Below, piece after piece: positions 10,917 through 24,000 of a stretch of DNA of 64,000 bases. This DNA is from Ostrinia nubilalis. Its lineage: Eukaryota; Arthropoda; Insecta; Lepidoptera; Crambidae. The position numbers and the translations under genes were made by a program. The DNA lies in the NCBI RefSeq assembly GCF_963855985.1, contig NC_087093.1:17995001-18059000 (forward strand), in the 5' to 3' direction. Positions within the stretch are counted from its first letter, which is position 1. Each line of letters begins with the position of its first letter. The notes below the pieces were generated by a model. The model saw only the letters and a program-made list of their open reading frames with translations, did no database searches and was not told the DNA's origin.

Positions 10917-11830
10917 AGGCAACTTACAGGGTTATAAGATGAGCGGCTCCTGCAAGAGAGAATCCGTCCTGTGATTGAAATGATGATGAAGTCAACTTAC
11001 AGGGTTATAAGATGAGCGGCTCCTGCAAGAGAGAATCCGTCCTGTGATTGAAATGATGATGAAGTCAACTTACAGGGTTATAAGATGAGCGGCTCCTGCA
11101 AGAGAGAATCCGTCCTGTGGCTGAAATGATGAAGATGAAGGCAACTTACAGTGTTATAATATGAACAGCTCCTGCATGAGATAATCCGTCCTGTGGCTGA
11201 AATAATAATGAAGGCAAACTTACAGGGTTATAAGATGAGCGGCTCCTGCAAGAGATAATCCGTCCTGTGGCTGAAATAATAATGAAGGCAAACTTACAGG
11301 GTTATAACATGAGCAGCTCCTGCAAGAGATAATCCGTCCTGTGGCTGAAATGATGATGATGAAGGCAACTTACAGTGTTATAACATGGAACAGCTCCTGC
11401 ATGAGATAATTCGTCCTGTGGCTGAAATGATGATGATGAAGTCAACATCCGCCCTGTGGCTGAAATGATGAAGTCAACATCCGTCCTGTGGCTGAAATGA
11501 TGATGATGAAGTCAACATCCGCCCTGTGGCTGAAATGATGAAGTCAACATCCGTCCTGTGGCTGAAATGATGAAGTCAACATCCGTCCTGTGGCTGAAAT
11601 AATAAAGAAGGCAGACTTACAGTGTTATAACATGGAACAGCTCCTGCATGAGATAATCCGTCCTGTGGCTGAAATAATAATGAAGGCAAACTTACAGGGT
11701 TATAAGATGAGCGGCTCCTGCAAGAGAGAATCCGTCCTGTGGCTGAAATGATGATGATGCTGATGATGATGAAGGCAACTTACAACAACTTATGTGTTTA
11801 AAATGACGATGATGGAGGCAACTTACATTG
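10917..11830 (-). repeat. Tandem array of exon 10 3'-edge units fused to an RTE-like tail
   Basis: About nine units of roughly 72-77 bp, plus about five shorter 32-bp units (11443-11600). Minus-strand reading of a unit: tttcagccacaggacg (RTE tail), then ttctctcttgcag, then GAGCCGCTCATCTTATAA, then CCCT|GTAAGTTG. The middle matches the last ~40 nt of the real exon 10, including the TAA stop and the GTAAGTTG that follows it at 11826-11819. Every long unit thus carries the exon edge, a stop and a 5' splice site, and most also an acceptor-like CAG. Several units read CATGCAGGAGCTG, closer to the distal exon copy at 9980. Confidence 0.85.
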
Positions 11831-12050
11831 TTATAAGATGAGCAGCTCCTCCATAAGATAGTCCGGGTGCGCCCGCGCGTAGTCCACGAAGTCTATCGTA
11901 GCCCGCGCTAGTGAGTCCACCATATGCGGCGTGTGCGCAGGCTCTTGGGACGGAAGTAGGTCGTGGAGTAAGGTCGCAGCGTGGCGCGGGAGCACGTAGC
12001 GACGGAAGGGCACCGTGTAGGGCAGGGCTTCGGTCTCCAGGCCTTCCAGG
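11831..12050 (-). CDS. SEFIR receptor exon 10: C-terminus and stop
   Basis: Acceptor atccttccag, then 72 codons ending EELLIL and a TAA at 11833-11831. It includes LPYTVPFRRYVLPRHAATLL, matching the closing part of SEFIR domains. Four bases after the stop comes a consensus donor (CAAT|GTAAGT, GT at 11826-11825), so the exon may be spliced to a 3' UTR exon rather than being last. Confidence 0.8.
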
Positions 12051-15000
12051 CTGGAAGGATTAACAAGATAATATAAATATCCTTGGACATTTTTACACTG
12101 CGCTTCTAGTCCCAAACTAAGCAAAGCTTGTACTAAGGGACCTAGACAACGGATATAAACATACTTAAATACTTTTTTTTTGTAAATACATACATATTAT
12201 ACATAGAAAACACCCAGTCCAATACAAACAAATATGTTTATGCACACAAATGTTTCTACTGTGCGGGAATCGAACCCGCAACCTCCGGAATAGTAGTCCG
12301 TTTCGAACCACTACACCAAACGGCCGACGACCGTAAGTATTCATGACATGTTCAATGTTTGAGGTTAATTTTGTTGAGTGAATGAAAACTTGTGTTGGGA
12401 CATCTCAAAACCCAGTTTACTGTTCGTTCTGCAAGCTAAAATAGAAAGACACGGGTTTAAACGCGATATTTATGACTGACTTATATTATGTACTCACGGC
12501 TTGACGTTTCGGTCTAACCCCGCGAGCCGCCAGTCTGCTTGTGACCACGGCTGCAGCATAACAGCCGAAACGTCAAGCGTGAGTACATAATGTAACTCAA
12601 GTCTTGTTAAGACCCGTGTCTTTCTATTTTAGTTGAAATGGAACGCTAAAGTTTAAAATGTTATGCCTGCTATAACAAAGAGTTTATACTCACGTGGCCA
12701 GATAGTACTTCTTGTAGGGCACAGTTCCAGGTGTGGTAGTCTCTGCCAATGCTCGCAGCGCGAACTGAAGCAGCCAGTCGCCCGCCGCCGGCTCGCGGTA
12801 TACGGCGCGGCTCGATAGGAGAGGCTGCTCCACTGCGGACGGATACAATGAAGAATTGGTTATTTGACAACATTAAACGTAGCGAACAGAACGCCAAAAT
12901 GGTTATTTGTAACGTTGTCTTTAATCCCATCCCAACTAATATTATAAATGCGAAAGTAACTCTGTCTGTCTGTCTGTCTGTTACGCTTTCCCGCTTAAAC
13001 CTCGCAACCGATTTTGATGAAATTTGGCATAGAGATAGTTTGAGTCCCGGGAAAGAACATAGGATAGTTTTTATCCCGGTTTTTGAAACAGGGACGCGCG
13101 CGATAAAGTTTTTCTGTGACAGACAAAATTCCACGCGGGCGAAGCCGCGGGCGGAAAGCTAGTTTAGCATACTCTCGATTCCGTAACAATATACGGCAGG
13201 TAAAGTGCCGGCGTCTACACGACTCTCTCTCTCAAGACTATGTACTGTGACACTGTGCAGTCACTGGCCGTTAGTGCTTATGCAATGTACTTAGTAGAAA
13301 GAAGAACGCATCTGCCTACATACAACATTGAAATCTTGTACTCGTTCCAAATCATGAATGGAAAACAGAGGACATGACTTGAAGCAAGATGCAAAACTAT
13401 GTGCGCAGAGGATTTTAATCGTTAGGCTGATAACCCCGCGGTGACCGCGATAGTACTCACATTTAGGCGACCTTCAGTCTATAACAACACGCGGCGTGTG
13501 CAGCGTTTGCACGCATCCCAACTAATATTATAAATGCGAAAGTAACTCTGTCTGTCTGTCTGTCTGTTACGCTTTCCCGCTTAAACCTCGCAACCGATTT
13601 TGATGAAATTTGGCATAGAGATAGTTTGAGTCCCGGGAAAGAACATAGGATAGTTTTTATCCCGGTTTTTGAAACAGGGACGCGCGCGATAAAGTTTTTC
13701 TGTGACAGACAAAATTCCACGCGGGCGAAGCCGCGGGCGGAAAGCTAGTACTCAATAATTTATTGCATCCCTGGTCGTGAGCTGCGCCATAACAATGCAG
13801 TCGACTGGAGATAGTACCTAACTACCTACAACATGAACCACTTAACTACTCACACTTGGGCACTCCCGACTCCATCACAATGCCGGCGTCTGCAACAGTA
13901 CTACTCTAGCTGTGGGCTGCGCCATAACGCCTCGCAACCAATGGGGACCGCAACTGACCACTGCCTATACGTAGCACTCAGCAGTCCACAGGAGAGCACG
14001 ACTATAGTTCAATGACCTCAGTACTTACATTCAGGCACTCTGGGGTGCCTATCACTCTATGCTATGCTATGCTCCATCACAATAAGGGGCTTTCAGCGCT
14101 GGTATCTGTATCATACTACTCTCGGAGTGGGTTGCGCCATGACACCTCTGAGTCAGTGTCAGCTACCTATATGCAGCAATCCATAAAAGAGCACGTCTAT
14201 GGGTCACTGAAGACCCCGGTACTTACACTTAGGCACTCCTGACTCCATGACAATGCGCGGAGTATGCAGCGCTTGCAATGCCGGCGTCTGCAGCAGTACT
14301 ACTCTTGCAGTAGGTTGCGCCATAACGCCTCTCAGCCAGTGGGGACCGCCGCTCGCCGCTAGTGCCAGTGTCTCAGCGCTGCATATGTCGTACACCTGCA
14401 ATTATACGGGCACTATTCACAAATGATTCCCTAAAGTAGATCAAGAAAAAAAGGTAACTAACTGACTGACATAGTGATCTATCAACGCACAGCCCAAACC
14501 ACTGGACGGATCGGGCTGAAATTAGGCATGCAGGTAGATGTTATGACGTAGGCATCCGCTAAGAAAGGATTTTACGAAACTCCACCCCTAAGGGGGTAAA
14601 ACGGGATCCACGCGTAAGAAGTCGCGGGCGGCCCCTAGTATTATTATTTATTTATTATTTATTTATTAGGTCTACCAACATTGTTACATTACAACATGTA
14701 CACTCAAAAATAACAATTATGAACAAAGTTACAATGCAACAACAATATTATTATATATGAATATAAAAATTGAAAAAATGGAGACCTTTTTATGTTTAGC
14801 ATCAATACATTTTATAATCGGAAAAGTGAAATAAAAATAAAACACTGAACTTAAAAATAAGGAAAACGTAAGATCTACTTTTTACTTTTATTGTAAATGT
14901 TGTATTTGTAACAAAAAGTCGGTTAAACGATGTAGACAAATAAGGTTATCAATAAATAATAATTATAATTTATCAGAATCACGAGAGAGTCATAATCATA

Positions 15001-18000
15001 CACAATACGACACTTATTATGGTGCGTGACATCATTGATCAACATGACAATGCCAAGACTGACGTACAAATTATTATTTAGGCGTCGAAATATAATAATA
15101 CAATATCGTATGCTTGCGTGGGTGTTTGTTTTGAAACAATATAGCACAGTACGACGGCGTTAATCGGGTTTCACTTGTAATCTATGGTAATACTTCATTC
15201 AGGAAAATTGTTACTAGATATTGCCCCAATATTTTTGCAAACATTTCCGTAACAAACATTGTTTATCAAATTAGGTAGTCTTTTAAAACAAGGAAGAATA
15301 TGTATTATGTAGTAAAAAAAAGTTTAAAACTAGGATCAGTATACTATAGATAGGTTTTAGTTTTCAATCAAATAAATATTGTGTGAAGATAAAAATATTG
15401 GTCACTCTATCGAAATAATGTTGAAGGTACTACGACTGTTACTGTTCGATTTTACTTTGAATCAATTATTCGTCGTTGCAGCTTCGACGTCCAATATGCT
15501 GCTGGACAAAGTACTTTGCATTGACTGCGTATACTTGGATGCATTGAGCCCAATCATTTTCAAAATAATCCGTCCTGTGCATCCCGCATTCAGGTGCTTC
15601 CCGCGAAGCGACCGAGTGGAAGGCATGCCTACACTACGTCCTTCTATGGTCCACTAGAGAACTTTCCTGTCCCATTATTAGCTTACTTTATTTACAAGTA
15701 ACGTAGGAGAACCAAATTGACTGACATAGCCCGCAGAATCGCTAAAATCAAGTGGCAGTGGGCGGGGCACATAGCTCGTAGAGCTGATGGCCGCTGTTGC
15801 AGGAAAGTTCTTGACTGGCGACCACGAGCCGGAAGACGTAGCGTGGGCAGGCCTCCGACTAGGTGGACCGACGATCTGGTGAAGGTCGCGGGAGGTGCCT
15901 AGATGCGAGCGGAGCAGGACCGATCTTTGTGGTAATCCTTGGGGGAGGCCTTTGTCCAGCCGTGGACGTCTTTCGGCTGGAATGAACGAACGAACGAACG
16001 ATTTACAAGGTCCGAGTCAATAGACAGTTTGACACCATACCTCAATAATTCAAAACCACAACTTTTTTAAAAAGACCCTTCATTCTGGTCTTAAAAACTT
16101 AATTAATTTTAAATTACCTGTAAATTACGATTTTTGTTCGCATTGTGATTGAAAAAAGTAGTTTAATTATGTTGAAAAAATAGTAACGTCACTTGCTTGT
16201 AGTGCCATACAAAATCTATGGGCGAGTTTCGTTTTGACAGTTTTAAAAAGTACGTCAATTGATTGATGGTGTCAACATATTTTTTATTGCAGACTATATT
16301 GCTGTATTGTTAATATCGCCACGAAGCAATATAGCTCACATACCTGTCCCGGGGCGACGGTCTCGAGCAGCGCACTCAGAGCGGCGACGACGGGCTCGGC
16401 GGCCGCGCACTCCCGCGCATACAGCAAAAGGATCGGGCCTGGAGCGGCCGTCTCAGGCGCCGCTTGCTTGGTCTCCTCCCTGGAATCACAATATACACTA
16501 TATTGGAGAAAAATTACGAGAGTTTAGGACGACTTTTACCATCAGAGCTGCGCCAAGTAATAACTTTGACTTTTCACGAGTTTATGAGCATCATTTCATC
16601 TCTATACAGGGTGGAATTTAGTAATGCCACCAGGAGTGAAAGTACTCATAATATTGTAGATAGAAAATTTTACTCAAAGAAATCATTCCTTTATTTTTGA
16701 AAAGAAATAGAACTGCATTCAAAGATTTCCAAAAAATGCTTGCTACACCCGAGAATCGAACCAACTAAAATCAGATAAAAATTGCACCCTGTATTTTTAT
16801 TGCATCGATCGGTAGGGTTAAGTATAAAGAAATTCTATCTACAGTATTAAGAGTACTTTTCCTCCAGGTGGCATTACCAAATTCCACCCTGTATGTATAT
16901 CTGTCTTTTTATTAATTCCAAAATGCAGATTACTTTATGCGTGAACGCGGAGTACTCAACAGTAGTTTCGATCATATTAGCCGTTTAAATTTTGAATTGC
17001 CACGAAGCTCATCTGCCTGTCGCACTTTTAGTCAATTACAAAAATATTTTTTCTATAGATCACTTCTCCAAACCAAAGCATTAAAAATTGTAGAAAAATA
17101 GGCATTAGTTCCGAGCGAGGTCGCGGGCGTAATTCGCAACGTTTGATTCTTCGCGGGCGTTGACGTTGCGAAACAACCATGTTTATGCATTAGCTAGGCC
17201 GGTGCCGGGATATGCGGGCATATTGGCAAAGGCCGAGGCGCCGTCCGAAAAGTATCCAACCTGTGTGCTTACCGTGAGTTTACGTTAGGTTGCCACAAAA
17301 CTGAAAATAAAATTAAGATTAGGCGCACACCGTTGATTTTTAGTTGGCCGATAGTTGTGCCCGATTTTAATTTGTATGAAGAATCGGCCAAATCGAATCG
17401 GCGTAGTGTGCGCACTCCCATACATGCCCATACTGATCAACTACCCGACTAAACTATCGGCCGACGAAAAATCAACGGTGTGCGCCTACTCTAAATGTAT
17501 GACAAATTGTACAGCGCCGCTAGCGGCTTCTTTCAAGAACTAAAATCTTCATTGATTTTTTGACGCCCTCGCTAGAGAGCACACCTAACGTAAACTCATG
17601 GCAAACACACTGATACCTGGTGACAGACCTCTGCCTGCATTTAATCTGCCTAAGTTAAATTTTACAAATCAGACATAATAATATTTACACATTGTAGTAT
17701 TAATACCAAGCTAAGCATTGTGTACACTGTACACTGTACAGCATTTAGAAGTACATATTTTAATTTACATAACTTTTAACTTCAATCAATATAAAGTCCT
17801 TGATAATCCTTTTTGACCCTGAACAGTAGACATACTGAATTCTCATAATAAAAGGTAATGTTATGTTTCATTGTGGCAAAAGATTCTAATTATTAGAGTA
17901 GTTTGTGGTCGTATACTTTTCGGACAAACATGTTACCTCCATTAGTCTATGCCGTGACGTGCGCCTCTCGATAAATCGACAAATTATGCGCGCGCGCAGA

Positions 18001-21000
18001 AACTTGTATAAACGTTACAATAAACAAAAGGCTAGACCTTCATGATAACAAATGTGTGTAAATAGGCAAAATACGTAAATTGATTAAGCACATCGGTCGG
18101 GAATTCCCTGTGATAACATAATAACTATTAAAATTACGCTTATCAATTTTCCCTAAATTTTGTTTTTGAATAATATTAATTTAATTTAATATGACTATAC
18201 ATACAGGAGCTAAAACATAATTAGTGAAGTCAAAACATGTTTTAGGTATACCATTGATTTCCTTAAATTCGTGTATTATTACAAATTCGACGGAAAGCGT
18301 AGTTATTCACATTTGCTCAACTCATAACTAAGCTATGAAAATTGCTATGGCACGAACCAGCATAAAATATTGTATGGATGGTATACAGTTATTGTGGTAG
18401 GTGCATTTTTTAGAAAAATTTAGGTAGTCTGATATACTGTCGACTGTAGAGACGAAAATGAATTCAAGTAAAACATTTGCATTTCATTTTCAGAAAAAAT
18501 ACTCATGATAATTATCTAATGCTGAAAGGTGTTTACTTCAATTATATTCCTTAAACACAGAATCAAGAAGTAATTAACATATTTAACGGTTAAAACTAAT
18601 GATTATTCAGTAAAAACATCTGCACTGTTTAATGCAAATCTTCGATTGCATACTAAGTGCACCCACATTCAATTTGTGGTAAATGGCAGTAAGTGAACAA
18701 TTAACATTATTAGTGGAAAATTTGGAGCTGTATAAATAAACAGCATTCAATTAGCTGGGCCGTGCTAAAACAGTGGTCAAACAATATTTGTAAAGTTTTC
18801 GTGACAAACGTACAGTCAGCGTTATAAAATACTACGTGACACTTAGGCTGAGTTGAACTAAACGTCAACAATCTGTAAAACTCTATACAAAAAACACCGG
18901 TTATTGTTAAAGTTACGGTTAAAGCAAGTTGGTGTAACTCAGCCTAAAAGTGGCCAAAAAGTTGGCAACACAGCCATATTTCAATTTGTAACGTGTTGCG
19001 AACTTTTTGGCTACTTTGACTGTCACTAACTATTTGACGCTGACTGTGTGCAATCTTACACGAACCCAGCTTCCAAAACATCGATGCTAATCTGGACCGG
19101 TCACTGCGGTTACAGGAAAACTAACGCTCAGTGTAAATTACACGGGGCTGAAATCCTATTTATCCTTATTTTTGTCGATAAGACAAAAATTAACACTGTA
19201 TCAGAGATAAAGTATTCTATTATATCGACTGACAACTTCTACATACGCTTTTCAGCTGAAATGTAAAAATCTTATTGATATCATTAAATAAAATACTATT
19301 TATGAGAGTTAAGCTCGTTTTCACCGTCAATCAAGTTTTGATGTAACATTCATCATTAACTTATACTTTATAGGATGCATGTTGTTAGGTTACAATTTAG
19401 TCCATAAGCTTACGTGCTATACAATTTGTGAAACCTTAATTGTAATCTGTTTTGCGTCTTTAATAAATAAATAGATCCCTAATTTTTAAGTGACCCCAAC
19501 GAAAACAAAATTCCTGTTATGTGTTACCATAGGGGTCACTTAAAAATTAAGGACTGACGGTGAAAAAGGGCACTAGCCTTCTAGATATGGGGGACATCAA
19601 AGATTAAGAAGCAACAAACATTTGAAATTCACGTATATCTGTTCTGGTATTAGATGAGTCTAAGTTATTCTAACGACCTTTACAAGTCAAGGCGCAAAAA
19701 GCAACAGCTATATGCAGCACGTTTGTAGGCGTATATAATACTATGTGGGACTCTGTGGGAGCTGTTCGTATGCATACATTTAAGAAACAAGTTCTCAGTC
19801 CTGCTAAGTTTTTACGAGTTTTAATAATATTTTTATAGCAGATTTTAACCGTGGTATTATGATTCTTATTCAAGAAATTGTCTCTCTTATGGATTGTAGA
19901 ACTACATTCAGATTTTCAATATTATTAGCCTACATCATAAATCTGAATATTATGATGTTATCAGGATCATAAGCGATGTCATTTGACTGTAAGAATAAGA
20001 AATCTCAAGCATTAGTTTTCCACGTATCGTGAAATTATTACAATAGAGTGCACATAATTATGTTAAAGGACCTTTAAATCGCCCCTGACTGACTACTTAA
20101 GATAATTATATTCTAAAGAGGTAACACTCTGAAGGAAATTGCGTGTTATTTGTCATCGGTGCGTTATCTAAAGCCCATTATTTGCGAGACTTGAGATGTT
20201 TTCCACATGCTTGAGGAAAGTCGATCGACTTCGTTATTATTTCCATTGGAAGGAAACAGCGAACCAATTTACTAATTTTAGGGATGTTATTTTATAATTT
20301 ACTGGGTAGGTATGCTGTTAAATTAATTTAAATTTTCCTCTTAAATTATTGTTTTGCCAAAGGAAGTTAAATAACAAAATTTTCATCATGGTTCAATCTT
20401 CTACAATCGGCAGCACACCATAATATTTTCTTTTGCTGCAAAATAACATTTATGCCACATTGTTTAGGTTGATGTGCTGTCGCCTGTACAACACTTCACG
20501 AAGATAGGTACTTGTTTCGTGTACCGAAAGTCCCAAGGTGAAGTGTGTTGATTTTGTGACTTGTTTGAAGAAAATATACACGTGTAATATAACATACATA
20601 TCCCAAACATGTTTTTGTTCAGAATTCAAATTAAGTTCTTTTAGGCAAATAAAAGTTTATGGTCGTGGGCACAATAACCTGTTTCTGCGACTCGTGGTTG
20701 TTGGCGGCTTTGAATCTGCTGGTTATTAAAAATTTTAATAACTTTTTGGGAAGACTAAGCTTGTGTTGCATTAACTTACTTTAAATATAACAGACTTCAA
20801 AACTCGTCAGACTTAACAGTTTGAACAGTTTTCTTAAAGTTAAGAAAACTGTTCAAACAAAAACAAAAAAGTATGTAGGTACTAGGTATGTATTAAATTT
20901 ATATTTGCTTAAGCAAGAGGGGCTCCCTAAGCTGCAATCCTACTATGTTTACAATAATGACAGTGATAAAGCATTCATAAAGTTCAGTTATCTCGTTTGC

Positions 21001-24000
21001 TATACTGACGCATGCGTGTTCATGCCAATATCATTATCGCGTGACGCGCGCGCGAGATTATTCGCTACTTCATAAAATGCAATGGGGGTCAAAACTGAAT
21101 AGATTACGATAATATTTTTGCAAAACAAGCAGTATGTTCAGAATCCAGACTTTTTTAGCTTCAGTTAAATTACGATTGAATGTTGAAACGATATGTAATG
21201 ACAATTTTATACGTAAATTGAAGGAGAACTAGGCTAGAAATATAAAGTCGCTCAGAATATGATTTTATCATCACTTCTTTTGTCACAGAAACTCATGAAG
21301 TCTTTATATTCATTAGTTGGCTGCCGTGGGTTGACGTTGAGGTCTATTTCTAGCCGCGAGGACATCGCCGTTACGATCGATAATATCTTTTTAATTCAAT
21401 GCTCCATCAAGTGCGGTCTATTAAAATAAGTACTAATGCTAATATGCTAGTCACCTGACCATAATATCGGATATAGATTGTATGTAAACTAGCCGCGACG
21501 GCCGGCGCTAGAAAACCGGTCGCCAAACATGTATGTGTAACACATAACAAGGTATTCATACATACGGTTAGGTTATTTAAATGCCTGTTGGGTTTGCAAA
21601 TCAGTAATGCGCTGTTGATAGTGGAATAATGTTAGTACTTGTTTACATTGGGTACTTTCTACTTTACGCGATTCTTGCTTTCTAGATTAGTGTTTGCAAA
21701 TTTTAAACATTGAGGTTATCATGTACACAGAAAAAGTGGCATTAAAATAGACGTATCGAACGATGTGCGCCATTCGGCGCTAATAAGGTCTCTACTCAAG
21801 CATGGATTTAATAAGAAAAGTTCATACTTAAGCAGCAATTGAGTAGGCTTAAGATAAAAATTTCAATTCAGAAATCGGGGGTCTCACGCTTTCTAAATAA
21901 TGCTTAGTGAAAGATTTCAACACTGACACGTGTTGTAAATGAATAACATAGATAAATATTGATTGTAACGCCTTTGTCTAGTTTATGATAAAACATTATG
22001 TTTAATTAATAATTGTTTGTTCCTTTCTACTATTAAGGTTTGAATGAAATAACCTCATAAACATAAGGCTAACATAAACATGTTTAAATCCCACGACAAA
22101 CTTAACTGATAGTAGCAATGAACCCGCGAACGTATGTGTACAGTGAGCGTCAAAAATAGTTGAGCATCAAATTCGCGAAACATTCACATTCATCTATCTT
22201 GATTATGAAACAATCATGGGATGTGAAAGAGAAAAATATAGCAGATAAAATACGAAAATAGCTTTTAAAATATAAAACCTCCTCCTTTTTTGAAGTAGGT
22301 TAAAAAAGTGACTCTCCTGTTCCATATGCTTTAAGTTTATTATATTGTCCACCAGAGGACTGTGCCGTACCTATCACCATCATCATCATCATTTCAGCCA
22401 TAGGACGTCGACTGCTGAACATAGGCCTCCCCCAATGCTTTCCACTATGGCCAGTTGGTGGCGGCTTACATCCAGCGCCTACTTGCTACCTTTATGAGGT
22501 CGTCAGTCCACCTTGTGGGCTACAATGATGCGCAATAATTCTTAGCTCTGACTGTACCCACGAAGTGACATGTGCGCGATCGTTATCTCAATATTGAGAC
22601 ACGTTTAATTCAGCGTACGTTCATAGACGTAAACATGCGCGAGATAAGAAACTTCACAACAATGAACTTTGGTATTCCCGTACGTAAAATTTTCAGGCGC
22701 CATACTTACCATTCAGACGTATGTCTAAAGCAAGAAGAATAGATTATTTCGATGATTATTTACAAGTTGTTGGTCGGACAAAGAAGTTTGGGAAAGTGTG
22801 ACGTAACATTTGGAATAACATAATAGTTCATGAATATTTTTTTACAGCCAGTCTTTTTACATGTTTTCTATTAGCATATTATTACGTATTGTCGTAGGAA
22901 ACATAGACAAGCGCAACACTCAACTCAAGCGTTCCGCCGTAATTCGGTTAGTATGCCGCAAAGCAAGTAGGGCCAGTATTCCTATGACACTTTCTTTTAT
23001 CTATGTATTTTGTGTAGATATAGACACGTAGAAAAAGAGAGAGAATTTATCCTGGATCCTCTGCTTGTCTGCTGCCTGCGTATCCGATCGTAAGGAGAAA
23101 GCACTAAGTTTGAATTAAATAGTTGATAGTCGCTTTCTCGTCGCCAATAGTACAAATGCAAACAAACTCACACGTATTTTTTCACCACATTGTCTCAATG
23201 ACTGCCGCGTAAAACTTATTTAGAAAATGTATCTATTTATTTAAGAATGTATGTGCATGAGCATGACGATGGACCGACGACATCATAAAGGTAGCAGGAA
23301 GGAGCTGGACGCAGGCCGCTACCAACCGGGCAACATGGAAAGCATTGGGGGCGGCCTATGTTCAGCAGTGGACGTCCTATGGCTGATATGATGATGATGA
23401 TGATGATGTGATGATGATGGTATGTGCATGGGAATGTTGTGGGGTTCGTTATGCGTTTGTTTCGTACCTGTGCAGCCACTCGCGCAGCACGTGCTTGCGG
23501 AAGTGCCTGGCGCGGCGACACCGCAACGCCAACAGCAGCAGACCGGCGCCGACGCACAGTGCGGCACCACCTGCGCACGCCCAGACTAGCGCTGTGCGCG
23601 CGCCCGCGCCGTCGCCGTTGGAAACCGTGGCCGCTGACAGGTTAACCACCGCTGCGGGCGAGATGGTTATGTGTGAGCATAGTAGCGCGACTGTGGCGAC
23701 GTTACAAGGGCTGATTCATACAAAGATAGATCGCTCCAGAAATTATTACTTATCAATCAGCACTGATTTATATTTTTGCTCCGAACCAGTGCGCTAGATC
23801 TGGGACAAGGCCTGATCACCACTTTTCATCAAGCGAGATGCAGGCCAAGAGCTTCTCCGTTGTGGGTATATAAAGATCATGGATATGTTCATTTTACAAA
23901 CACTATAGAAATGTAAATCTTTAGAGGCCTGTAACCAGCAGTGGAAGTCATTTGGCTGAAAGGAACGAGTTAACTGCGCACCTGGCAGCCGTGACGTCAC

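Larger units (their letters stand above)
16892..23259 (-). other. Receptor intron 6 (23467-16480): AT-rich, only mobile elements found
   Basis: The longest intron of the receptor gene, nearly 7 kb. Apart from the MITEs, LINE tails and a hairpin listed separately, 17598-18807 and 19567-22376 are AT-rich with no splice-flanked coding segment. Open frames at 19048-19266, 20538-20729 and 20821-21075 (+) are not supported as exons. Confidence 0.45.

Noticed and set aside
10917..11830. CRISPR-like regular repeats
   Set aside because: Units are contiguous variants without unique spacers, lie in a eukaryotic intergenic region, and derive from an exon edge.
12260..12330. tRNA-like sequence on the minus strand
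   Set aside because: Same reason: B-box GGTTCGATTCC is intact, but the cloverleaf does not close and a SINE tail follows.
12670..13134. 154-codon minus-strand open frame shared with 13463-13720
   Set aside because: The shared part is simply the Helitron read through; the rest overlaps exon 9 in another frame.
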